A DNA stretch of 64,000 nucleotides, taken from Cellvibrio fontiphilus_A (GTDB taxonomy: Bacteria; Pseudomonadota; Gammaproteobacteria; Pseudomonadales; Cellvibrionaceae). The position numbers and the translations under genes were made by a program. Position 1 is the first letter of the stretch. Each line of letters opens with the position of its first letter. Positions 44,638-53,139 of the stretch are shown here, piece after piece. The notes below the pieces were generated by a model. That model saw nothing but the letters and a program-made list of their open reading frames with translations, was not told the origin of the DNA and ran no database searches. The stretch covers positions 186,001 through 250,000 of the forward strand of contig NZ_JBHRTF010000001.1 of the NCBI RefSeq assembly GCF_042646205.1, read 5' to 3'.

Positions 44638-45555
44638 ATGAATTTCCACAGCGACATTAGCCCCGCCGCCTTGAGTAAGATCCGCGACCTGGTTTATCGC
44701 TTGACCGGTATTGTGATTAGTGCGGAGAAAACCGCGCTGGTGACCGGTCGTTTGTGGCGCCGTTTGGCGATTTGTGGCTGCAGCAATTACGACGCTTATG
44801 TGGCTTATGTGTCTCGCCCCGAGGGGGTGGATGAGCGCGACATCATGTTGGATTTGCTAACCACCAACGAGACTTATTTTTTCCGTGAGCCGGCGCATTT
44901 TGATTTTCTGCGCGACGAGATTATCCCCCGCCAAGGCACGGCGCCGCTGCGTGTGTGGTGTGCGGCGGCCTCGACCGGTGAGGAGCCTTACAGTATTGCG
45001 ATGGTATTGGCGGATTGTTTAGGCGCCACCAATTGGAGTGTTTTGGCGACAGATATATCGCGTAAAGTGCTGGATCATGCCCGTACCGGTGTGTATCGTG
45101 CGGAGCGCATCAACCATATGCCGGCGGATTATTTAAAACGTTTTTGTCGCCGGGGCATTGGCGATTTTGAGGGTATGTTGGCGGTGGTGCCGTCGCTGCG
45201 TGCGCAACTGCAATTTGAATTACATAACTTGTTGCACCCGCGCCCCGAGCAGGAAAAGTTTGATGTGGTTTTTCTGCGCAATGTGCTGATTTATTTTGAT
45301 ACCCCCACCAAACAGCAGGTGCTGAACCATGTGTTGCAAGCGCTGCGCCCCGGTGGTTGGCTGATTCTTGGGCACTGCGAGAGCCTGCAAGGTTTGCAGG
45401 TGCCGGTGGATACCCTGCGCCCGTCTATTTATCGCAAGCCGCTGGCCCAGGGCAACCGGTTTGGTCAGGGCGATTTAGCGCGCAGCCTTCTGGTGAATGA
45501 ATCAGTCGGCAGCCGTGCAATGGCAAGCCAGGCGTTTAACCGTATAGCGAGTTAG
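44638..45555 (+). CDS. cheR: CheR-type protein-glutamate methyltransferase
   Basis: 305 residues from ATG 44638. CheR N-terminal helical domain, then the SAM-binding region RVWCAAASTGEEPYSIAMVL, LATDISRKVLDHA, FDVVFLRNVLIYFD and LRPGGWLILGHCESL. It methylates chemoreceptor glutamates, or acts on an alternative target in non-chemotaxis systems. No receptor, CheA, CheB or CheW gene is nearby. A REC-EAL gene follows 24 bases later, so cotranscription is likely. Confidence 0.93.
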   Translation: MNFHSDISPAALSKIRDLVYRLTGIVISAEKTALVTGRLWRRLAICGCSNYDAYVAYVSRPEGVDERDIMLDLLTTNETYFFREPAHFDFLRDEIIPRQGTAPLRVWCAAASTGEEPYSIAMVLADCLGATNWSVLATDISRKVLDHARTGVYRAERINHMPADYLKRFCRRGIGDFEGMLAVVPSLRAQLQFELHNLLHPRPEQEKFDVVFLRNVLIYFDTPTKQQVLNHVLQALRPGGWLILGHCESLQGLQVPVDTLRPSIYRKPLAQGNRFGQGDLARSLLVNESVGSRAMASQAFNRIAS

Positions 45556-45579
45556 GGTTTTACTCACGAGAGAATTTTT

Positions 45580-46863
45580 ATGATTTCTTTGCATTCTTCC
45601 ATCAATCTCAGCGCCGTTGCTGACCTGCACGCAGATTTGCTGCAGCGCGGGGTGCTGGTGGTGGATGACAGCAGCATGCATCGCTACAGCGCCCAGCTCT
45701 GCTTGGGCGCTTTTGGTATTCCCCGCGTGAGCGAGGCGGCCAACGGTAAAATCGCGGTGGATCAGTTGTCCAGTCAGGCGCAACAGCCAGCGGTAATGAT
45801 GCTGGATTTGGAAATGCCGGTCATGGATGGCATTGAAGTCTTGCAACATATTGCTGAACTGCCGCAAAAGCCGGCGGTGATTCTCGCCAGTAGTTCCGAC
45901 GAGGTGCTGATTAGCGCCGTGGCAACTATGGCGGAGGCGCTGGGGATTCGCCTGTTGGGGGCCTTTCGCAAACCCATCAACCCGGCTGACCTGGCCAATG
46001 CCTTGAGTAACTACCGGGCCGTGACAACTGCCCCGGAGGCCGACAAACAAAACCTGCTGAAACCTGACCTGGCACAGTTGGAGCAAGCCCTTCAGCGCGC
46101 CAGTATCCAGGTGTTTTACCAGCCCAAGCTGGACTTGAGCAGCATGAAAGTGGCGGGCGTAGAGGCGCTGGCGCGCTGGAAAAATGCCCAGGGCGATTGG
46201 ATTCCTCCGAGTTTATTTATCCCCCTCGCGGAAGAGCACGGCCTGATCGGCGAGCTGACCCTTTCGCTGCTCGACCAGATACTGCAGGACATGAATGGCT
46301 GGTGGGAGCAGGGCCATTACATTCCAGTGGCGATTAACCTGTCGGCCAAATCCCTCGCGGAATTTAATTTGGCGAACGAGATTATCCAGCGCGTGATTCG
46401 CCAGGGTATTCCGGCGCACTTTATTACCTTTGAAATTACCGAGAGTGCACTGGTGGTGGATTTGCCCTCGGCGCTGGCCACCATCAGCCGCCTGCGTTTG
46501 AAAGGTTTTGGTATTTCCATCGATGACTACGGCACGGGTTTTTCGTCCATGCAGCAGTTGTCGCGCTTCCCGTTTTCCGAGTTGAAAATTGATCGCTCTT
46601 TTGTGCACGGCGCGCCCGATCATCAATACCTGCGCAATATCCTCAAATCGGCCATAGATACCGGCATTCGGTTGGGCATAAAAACCGTGGCCGAAGGTGT
46701 AGAGACAGAAGCCGAGCTACACTTGCTGCAGAGCCTGGGTTGCAATCAGGCACAAGGGTTCCTGCTGGCGCGACCAATCCCCGGGCGCGAGTTGCTGGGC
46801 TGGATTGAACACGCGGCGCAAGATCACATTTCCTATGCCAAACCTGTTTCGCTGGATCGCTGA
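45580..46863 (+). CDS. REC-EAL c-di-GMP phosphodiesterase
   Basis: 427 residues. REC domain (about 20-140) with GVLVVDDSSMHRYSAQ, phospho-Asp in MMLDLEMPVMDG, and Lys in AFRKPINPADL. EAL domain (about 165-420) with all key motifs: VEALARW, VAINLSAKSL, FEITESAL, SIDDYGTGFSS, ELKIDRSFV and KTVAEGVETEAEL. Expected to be an active phosphodiesterase controlled by phosphorylation. It overlaps the hybrid kinase start by 29 bases. Confidence 0.94.
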   Translation: MISLHSSINLSAVADLHADLLQRGVLVVDDSSMHRYSAQLCLGAFGIPRVSEAANGKIAVDQLSSQAQQPAVMMLDLEMPVMDGIEVLQHIAELPQKPAVILASSSDEVLISAVATMAEALGIRLLGAFRKPINPADLANALSNYRAVTTAPEADKQNLLKPDLAQLEQALQRASIQVFYQPKLDLSSMKVAGVEALARWKNAQGDWIPPSLFIPLAEEHGLIGELTLSLLDQILQDMNGWWEQGHYIPVAINLSAKSLAEFNLANEIIQRVIRQGIPAHFITFEITESALVVDLPSALATISRLRLKGFGISIDDYGTGFSSMQQLSRFPFSELKIDRSFVHGAPDHQYLRNILKSAIDTGIRLGIKTVAEGVETEAELHLLQSLGCNQAQGFLLARPIPGRELLGWIEHAAQDHISYAKPVSLDR

Positions 46864-49800
46864 AACCTTCTCGCCACTGACGCGACGTTTTCCTTTTCTC
46901 TTGTTGGCCAATCCAACACTTTTATCAGCAGTGCTAGCCATAGCCCTGCTGATTTTTTCTACCCTCTTTGCACTGCGCCACATCCACCAAACCCAGGAGC
47001 GGATTGTGCGCGAGCAGCTGCAGTCCTCGCTGAATTCCTTCACCGAATTGCTGGGCATGTGGCAAACGCAAAATACCGGTGCGGTGAGGCTGCTTGCTGA
47101 AACCGATCAGGCGCGCGAGTTGTTTGCCAAGGTGTTGGCCGAGGAGGGCAATAACCCCGAAACCCACCAAGCCCTGCGCCAGTGGCTTTACCCCATAATG
47201 CAGGTCATGGGGTTTGATGGTTTTGCGATAGTTAACTCCCAGCGCATTCTGGTGGCTGGCACCACTCCCGCCTATCTTCATAAACCGGCGCGTGCACCAG
47301 AAACCCTGGAGGTGCTGGATAAGGCGTTGCTGGGCAAAGTTGCCATATCCCGGCCGATTGTGGTTGCCCAGGATCTGCATGGCCCCAATGGTATCCAGCC
47401 GGCGGGTACGCTGATGCAGCACATCTGTACCCTGATTGAACCCACGGCCATGGAACACGGCTTTTTTTGTGTACGTATTAATGCCCAATCGCGCTTTTTC
47501 CCCTTTTTTGCCAAGGCCCGTATCGGCCGCTCGGGGGAGATTTACGCGGTAGATAGGCATGGCCGCTTTGTCACGCCGCCGCGGTTTTTGGCCGACGGTA
47601 GCCCCTCGGGGTGGAGTGAACGCAGCAGCTATAAACCCGCACCGCCACCGGCCCAGCTTTCCAAAATGATTGATTCCCTGATCCATCGCCAGGGTGGTTT
47701 TAATGAGCTGGGTTACGCGGATTATCGCGGGGTAATGGTTGCCGGCGCTGGCCGTTGGCTGGATGACATGGAGCTGGGCATAGTGGTGGAGCGGGATATG
47801 GCAGAGGCCATGGCCACTTATTTTGCCTCGCGCCGCATTATTGTGGCGCTCAGCGTGGGCGCCAATCTGCTGATTGTGCTGCTTACCGGCGCCGCCATTA
47901 TCAACCGGCGCCGCCTGTTAGTGCGCGAAGGCCGTTTCCGCTCGCTGCTGGACAACCTGCCGCCGCCCATCCATATGACTTCCCTCAACCACAAGATCAT
48001 TGTGGTCAATCCCTCCTTTTGCCAGTTAGTCGGCTTGGGCAAGGGGGATTTGCTCGGGCGCGATATAGACCAACTGCCCATCCCCACTTGGCTGCGCCCC
48101 TTGGTGGATGCCGAGCGCGAGCTGGATGAGGACTCCTACCGCAAGGACTTTATCAGTGAGGTGATCGATGAAGAGGGCAAGCCGCGCTACTACCGCATAG
48201 TGCGCTTCCCGGTGGTTTACCAGCGCGGTCAATCGCCCCAGGCCATTGCCTGTATTTGGGTAGATTCCACCGAGCGGGTGGTTGCCAACCAGCAGCTGGC
48301 GCAGATCAACCAGAACCTGGAGCAACTGGTCAGTGAGCGCACCCGCGAATTGATGGTCGCTAAGGATGAAGCGCTGGCCGCCTCCCAATCCAAGGCGGAA
48401 TTCCTCGCCAATATGAGCCATGAAATCCGCACCCCGCTCAATGCCATTATCGGCCTTGCCCATGTTGCACTCGCCAGTGGGCCGGATATACGCCAGCGTA
48501 TCTATTTGGAAAAAATGCGCGGTTCGGGTGAGCATTTGCTGCAAATCATTAACGATATTCTGAATTTTTCACGCATGGAGGCGGGCAAACTCACACTCGA
48601 TCACAGCCCCTTTGCGGTAGAGCAGCTAGTGGATAAAACCCTGGATCTGGTGTTTGAAAAAGCCGCTTCCAAAGGCTTGGCCCTGCGCGCCGACATAGAC
48701 CCCACCATCCCCAAAAACCTGCTGGGCGACGAGCTGCGCCTGGGCCAAATACTGATTAACTTCTGCGCCAATGCCGTGAAGTTTACCGACCAGGGCAGCG
48801 TGACCCTGCGTGTGACCAAAGTGCGCGATTGGCCGGAGCGGGTGGAGCTGTTGTTTGATGTGGAGGACACCGGCATAGGTATAGCGCCGGAGCAGTTGCC
48901 GCGCTTATTCCAACCTTTTGAGCAGGTGGACAGCTCCAGTGCGCGCCGGTTTGAAGGTACGGGGTTGGGGTTATCCATTTGCAAAAACCTGGCAGAACTC
49001 ATGCAGGGGCAAATCGATGTGAAAAGTACGCCGGGGCAGGGCAGCTGTTTCCGCCTGCGCCTCACTCTGGATAAACCCGCGCATCCGGCGCTGGCCGCGG
49101 AAGCGTCGCATCCAACAACAGCGCAACATCTGCCGCTGCACTGCCAGGTGCTGGTGGTGGAGGACAACCCGCTCAACCAGGAAATTATTCAATCGCTGCT
49201 GACGGGCATGGGCGCGCAGGTCAGCTGTGTCGGCTCGGGGCCAGAGGCCATAGCGGCAGTGGAACACCAGCAATTTGCGCTGATTTTGATGGATATCCAA
49301 TTGCCGGGTATGGATGGTATCGAGGCCGCTGCGCGCATCCGGCAGCTGGCCAGCGGCACCCATATTCCCATTATCGCCGTTACCGCCAACGCCCTGCCGG
49401 GGGATCGCGAAGCTTATCTGGCCGCGGGTATGGACGATTACCTCTCCAAACCGATTGACCCGGCACAACTGCAAAACCTGCTGCACCGCTGGGGGCAGGC
49501 GCAACATCAAGTGGTGCCTTTGGTGGCGGCCGCAGGGCCGTTTGAAATCCTGCAGCGCGGTGGTATGGATACTGAGCGGGCGCTGCACAACCTGATGCAC
49601 AACGAGGCGCTTTATCGCCGTTTGCTGGAGCGTTTTGCACGCGAGCGCGCCGGCTTGGTGGCGGACTTGTCAGCGCTTATCGCGCAGGACCCGGCGGATG
49701 CGCTCAATCAGGTGCACTCGCTGAAATCCCTCGCGGGCAGTTTGGGTATGAATCAACTGGAACAGCTCGCGCAGCAACTGGAGCAGCAACTGCGCGAACC

Positions 49801-49906
49801 GGCAGCAGCGGTTCAGGCCGATCTGGATGTGCTCTGCCAGAACCTCACGGCTGAACTGCAGGCGATGGTTGAACTGGTGCAACTGGGGTTGCCCGGGTCT
49901 CATTGA
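46835..49906 (+). CDS. Hybrid sensor histidine kinase with REC and HPt domains
   Basis: 1023 residues from ATG 46835. Membrane segment (LSAVLAIALLIFSTLFALRHI), a periplasmic sensor region of about 280 residues, second membrane segment (VGANLLIVLLTGAAIINRRRL), PAS domain (FRSLLDNLPPPIHMTSL onward), HisKA with the phospho-His near 529 in MSHEIRTPLNAII, HATPase with DTGIGIAPEQLPRLFQPFEQ and GTGLGLSICKNL, REC with Asp near 819 in LILMDIQLPGMDG, and HPt with His near 960 in VHSLKSLAGSLG. A full phosphorelay in one protein; the REC-EAL neighbour is a natural output. Confidence 0.93.
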   Translation: MPNLFRWIAETFSPLTRRFPFLLLANPTLLSAVLAIALLIFSTLFALRHIHQTQERIVREQLQSSLNSFTELLGMWQTQNTGAVRLLAETDQARELFAKVLAEEGNNPETHQALRQWLYPIMQVMGFDGFAIVNSQRILVAGTTPAYLHKPARAPETLEVLDKALLGKVAISRPIVVAQDLHGPNGIQPAGTLMQHICTLIEPTAMEHGFFCVRINAQSRFFPFFAKARIGRSGEIYAVDRHGRFVTPPRFLADGSPSGWSERSSYKPAPPPAQLSKMIDSLIHRQGGFNELGYADYRGVMVAGAGRWLDDMELGIVVERDMAEAMATYFASRRIIVALSVGANLLIVLLTGAAIINRRRLLVREGRFRSLLDNLPPPIHMTSLNHKIIVVNPSFCQLVGLGKGDLLGRDIDQLPIPTWLRPLVDAERELDEDSYRKDFISEVIDEEGKPRYYRIVRFPVVYQRGQSPQAIACIWVDSTERVVANQQLAQINQNLEQLVSERTRELMVAKDEALAASQSKAEFLANMSHEIRTPLNAIIGLAHVALASGPDIRQRIYLEKMRGSGEHLLQIINDILNFSRMEAGKLTLDHSPFAVEQLVDKTLDLVFEKAASKGLALRADIDPTIPKNLLGDELRLGQILINFCANAVKFTDQGSVTLRVTKVRDWPERVELLFDVEDTGIGIAPEQLPRLFQPFEQVDSSSARRFEGTGLGLSICKNLAELMQGQIDVKSTPGQGSCFRLRLTLDKPAHPALAAEASHPTTAQHLPLHCQVLVVEDNPLNQEIIQSLLTGMGAQVSCVGSGPEAIAAVEHQQFALILMDIQLPGMDGIEAAARIRQLASGTHIPIIAVTANALPGDREAYLAAGMDDYLSKPIDPAQLQNLLHRWGQAQHQVVPLVAAAGPFEILQRGGMDTERALHNLMHNEALYRRLLERFARERAGLVADLSALIAQDPADALNQVHSLKSLAGSLGMNQLEQLAQQLEQQLREPAAAVQADLDVLCQNLTAELQAMVELVQLGLPGSH

Positions 49907-49939
49907 CTTGACGGTGACTTGACAGCGACTTGGTGCTGT

Positions 49940-50797
49940 TTAATTTACCGTCTCGGCGCCCGGCAGCATCACCATCCAGCCCACCCCAAACTTATCGGTG
50001 ACTTGCCCATAAAGTGGTGACCAGAAGGTTTGCATTAACGGCATATCCACCTTGCCGCCTTCGCTGGCCAGTGCCGCAAAAATACGTCGCGCTTCCGCTT
50101 CGCTGCGCACATTCAGCGTCAGGCGAAAGCCGCTGAATTTTTCCGCATCGTTACAGCCGTCAGAGGCCATGATGCGCACATTGCCCAAACTCAATTCGGC
50201 GTGCATCACCTTATTCTCAAAACCCGGTTGCAGCACGCCTTCCGGCATAGCATCCGGGCTTTCATTAAAACGCATTAGAAAATTAACCTGAGCGCTCAGG
50301 TGTTGCTGATAAAAGGCGAGGGCTTCATCGCAGCGGCCGGAGAAAAATAAATAATTATTCACCTCTACGTTTTTCATGGCCAGTGTCTGGCGCATGGCAT
50401 CTTCTTTGGCACGCACGCTGCCGTCCGGGTCGGCTTCAGCAAAATCATCCATTTCATAAAAGGTGCGAATTTCAATGTCGGAATCTTCCTCTTCCATAGG
50501 GTTGGGGCATTTTTTGACCCACTCAATCGCCTCCTCCATGGAGTTCACATTCCACACCCAGTAACCCGCCACCAATTCGCTGGTTTCGGTAAAAGGCCCG
50601 GTTGTTACCACGCGCTGGTCGCCGCTAAAACGCACACGCACACCCTGGCTGCTGGGTTTTAAACCATCGCCAGATTCCATAATGCCGGCCTTCATCAGCG
50701 CCTCGTTAAAATTTGTCATTGCTGTCATTAATGCCTCGCTCGGCATTTTTCCCGCTTCCGAACCGGGGGAGGCTTTCACCATAACCATGACTTTCAT
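49940..50797 (-). CDS. YciI-like/VOC fusion protein
   Basis: 285 residues with two domains. Residues 1-125 match YCII/DGPF proteins (MKVMVMVKASPGSEAG, VVTTGPFTETSELVAGYWVW). Residues about 140-285 form a PhnB-type VOC domain (NNYLFFSGRCDEALAFYQQHL, FWSPLYGQVTDKFGVGWMV). The two are normally separate genes often sitting side by side. Function unknown; the VOC part may bind metal or a small molecule. Confidence 0.85.
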   Translation of the reverse strand: MKVMVMVKASPGSEAGKMPSEALMTAMTNFNEALMKAGIMESGDGLKPSSQGVRVRFSGDQRVVTTGPFTETSELVAGYWVWNVNSMEEAIEWVKKCPNPMEEEDSDIEIRTFYEMDDFAEADPDGSVRAKEDAMRQTLAMKNVEVNNYLFFSGRCDEALAFYQQHLSAQVNFLMRFNESPDAMPEGVLQPGFENKVMHAELSLGNVRIMASDGCNDAEKFSGFRLTLNVRSEAEARRIFAALASEGGKVDMPLMQTFWSPLYGQVTDKFGVGWMVMLPGAETVN

Positions 50798-50970
50798 ACT
50801 GCTACTCCTTCTGTTTACAGATTTATCTAACCTGGGGATTTATTTAAGTTTGTGACTCAGCAGAATTGCTACCTACTAGTCGATGGCGGTTTGTGTAAAT
50901 CGACAAACGCCGAAAAATTTTTTATCGCGTATCATCACGCAGCGCTGAGAACCTATGCCAAGGAGCCTTT

Positions 50971-51810
50971 ATGTTGATCGAAGCCACACAATTACAGGAA
51001 TTATTAAACAAGCCAGCTACCGATACACAGCAGCCCATTGTGCTGTGCAGCTTGTTGCGGCCAGTGGGCGCCAGCGCTGAATCGGTCAATGAGGTGGACT
51101 TTATTCCCGCTGCGCAACAATTCGATATAGACCAATTTTCCCAAACGGATGCGCCTTTTCCGCACACGCTATTAAGTGCCAGCGATTTTGAACGCAAGGC
51201 GCGGCAATTGGGCATCAACACGCATTCAAGCATAGTGGTGAGCGACAACATTGGTATTTATTCGGCGCCGCGAGTGTGGTTTAACTTTTGGTTGATGGGT
51301 GCAAACAAGGTGCAGATTCTCAATGGCGGTATTCCTGCATGGCGCGCCGCGGGTTACCGCTGTGCACAGGATTTTGCCCCGGTGTCGGCCACTGGCAATT
51401 TTTGCGCGCAGGAAAATTCCCAACTGCTTGCCGATAAAGATTATGTGCTCGCCGCAATTAATAAGCCCGGCATGCGCATTATTGATGTGCGCGGTGCAGC
51501 GCGTTTTTATGGTCAAGTGCCAGAGCCGCGCGCCGGTGTACGCAGCGGCCATATTCCCGGCTCCGCCAATATCCCCTACGCCAATTTTATTCGCGATGGT
51601 CGCTTCAAACCGGTTGCGGAATTACAGGAATTATTTCGTGCGGCGGGTTGTACTCAAGATCAGGAACTTATTTTTTCTTGCGGTTCGGGCGTTACTGCCT
51701 GTATTGGTTTTGTAGCTGCGCATTTGTGCGGCTATCAAAAACTGCGCGTGTACGATGGCTCATGGGCCGAGTGGGGCGCGCTGGATTATTTACCGGTTGC
51801 GCTTGATTAG
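50971..51810 (+). CDS. sseA: 3-mercaptopyruvate/thiosulfate sulfurtransferase
   Basis: 279 residues, two rhodanese domains. The N-terminal domain is inactive (SIVVSDNIGIYSAPRVWF). The C-terminal domain has IIDVRGAARFYGQ, SGHIPGSANIPY and the active-site Cys near 237 in FSCGSGVTAC. The CGSGVTA loop favours 3-mercaptopyruvate as donor. Cytosolic, no signal peptide. It has an AAGGAG ribosome site. Confidence 0.9.
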   Translation: MLIEATQLQELLNKPATDTQQPIVLCSLLRPVGASAESVNEVDFIPAAQQFDIDQFSQTDAPFPHTLLSASDFERKARQLGINTHSSIVVSDNIGIYSAPRVWFNFWLMGANKVQILNGGIPAWRAAGYRCAQDFAPVSATGNFCAQENSQLLADKDYVLAAINKPGMRIIDVRGAARFYGQVPEPRAGVRSGHIPGSANIPYANFIRDGRFKPVAELQELFRAAGCTQDQELIFSCGSGVTACIGFVAAHLCGYQKLRVYDGSWAEWGALDYLPVALD

Positions 51811-51848
51811 TGGTGTTTATCCGGGCGAATCGTCACACGGCGGCGAGG

Positions 51849-52460
51849 TTACTCCGCAATAATCACACTGGCCTCGCCCGAGGTTTCATTAATCACCTGC
51901 TGGCTAAAAAGCCCAACATTCGCCTCCGGCAAACTAATGTCCAGCGTCACCTTGTTTGCATAATCCACCTGAAGGATTTTGCCCTCAAACTGATTGGCAA
52001 GGTGGCGAATTTTAGTTTCCCTGGCAAAATCCACCGCGACCTTCAGTGTCACACTGGGGGTGATTAGTGTTAATTCCGCAATACCTACCGCGCCCGATAC
52101 CGCTGCCGAATAGGCGCGCACCAAACCACCAGCGCCCAACTTTATGCCACCAAAATAACGCACTACCACCGCCAGCGAATTGCCCACTTCGCGCTCGGTG
52201 AGCACATGCAACATCGGTTTACCCGCCGTGCCCGAAGGTTCGCCGTCATCACTAAAGGCCTGGGTTTGCGGCTGGCGTGTATTGCCAATGACATAAGCCC
52301 AACACACATGCGCCGCATCCGGGTATTGCTTGCGATAAAAATCCACCTGCGCCATCGCCTCCTCGCGTGTGGTGACGGGATGCAAAAACGTTAAAAACTC
52401 ACTGTTTTTTTCTTCCGTGGTGAACTCAACCGCCGCGCAGAGAATGGTGTAGGTGGACAT
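51849..52460 (-). CDS. YigZ/IMPACT family protein
   Basis: 203 residues. KNSEFLTFLHPVTTREEAM, the IMPACT motif around CWAYVIGN and DDGEPSGTAGKPML, and AVVVRYFGGIKLGAGGLVRAYS are all diagnostic. Members are conserved and may act in translation regulation or quality control; the exact bacterial role is unclear. Confidence 0.93.
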   Translation of the reverse strand: MSTYTILCAAVEFTTEEKNSEFLTFLHPVTTREEAMAQVDFYRKQYPDAAHVCWAYVIGNTRQPQTQAFSDDGEPSGTAGKPMLHVLTEREVGNSLAVVVRYFGGIKLGAGGLVRAYSAAVSGAVGIAELTLITPSVTLKVAVDFARETKIRHLANQFEGKILQVDYANKVTLDISLPEANVGLFSQQVINETSGEASVIIAE

Positions 52461-52473
52461 GGTGTTTTAAAAA

Positions 52474-52977
52474 TTAAAACTGATAGCCAATAGTGATTTG
52501 GCTGTAACCAATACTGTCATCAAACACTTCGGCAGCGAGTGACTCGATTTTGAAATAAACACCGCTTTGATGCGCAAACGGCGTGAATGTAACACCTACA
52601 CCAAGCGCCAGTGATTCATCCGTTTCACTTTCATTCCAGTAGCTGTCTTTCATCTTCACACTAACCGCACCTGCCTTGCCGTAAAAACGCACCCAGGAGG
52701 TATTGAATGTGTGACCAATATTTGCACCAAAATATTTAAATTCAGCGTCAACACTTGAATCATCATCAAATTCGGTATCGGCAAATTTCGCTTCAATACC
52801 AACAATTTTGTTGAAATAAAAGCCGGCTTCAAAACCAGTGCCCGAAGTATCGCAGTCGCTGCAGTCGTCATTAACTGTCGCCACCTTGCTAAAACCAAGA
52901 TAAGCACCTCGGTCATCCTGTGCCATAGCAAGTGAAGGTACGGCCAATAAGCAAAGTGCAATTGCTGTTTTTTTCAT
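52474..52977 (-). CDS. Small outer-membrane beta-barrel protein
   Basis: 167 residues from ATG 52977 (AGGA nine bases upstream). Signal peptide KKTAIALCLLAVPSLAMA, then alternating strands such as GAYLGFSKVATVND and a C-terminal YSQITIGYQF with a final aromatic residue, as in OmpA-like or porin-family barrels. Two cysteines lie in DDCSDCDTS near the start of the mature part. Role unknown. A separate unit from the upstream defence operon. Confidence 0.78.
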   Translation of the reverse strand: MKKTAIALCLLAVPSLAMAQDDRGAYLGFSKVATVNDDCSDCDTSGTGFEAGFYFNKIVGIEAKFADTEFDDDSSVDAEFKYFGANIGHTFNTSWVRFYGKAGAVSVKMKDSYWNESETDESLALGVGVTFTPFAHQSGVYFKIESLAAEVFDDSIGYSQITIGYQF

Positions 52978-53037
52978 ATCAATCAATCCTGATTTGTTTT
53001 ATATCCCCACCATTGGGGACGCGGGATTTTACGCGCA

Positions 53038-53074
53038 AAGTAAATGACTGGCAAAGTTCACCTGTCATTTACTT
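53038..53074. repeat. 11-bp inverted repeat between hsdR and the barrel gene
   Basis: AAGTAAATGAC (53038-53048) and GTCATTTACTT (53064-53074) with 15 bases between. It lacks a T-run, so it may be an operator or a weak terminator for the hsd operon. Confidence 0.55.
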
Positions 53075-53139
53075 GGCTAGGGTGTGAGGCGTGAGGTGTG
53101 AATAGTAGGGTCCTTGGATTATTGATTCAGTGTTTATAA

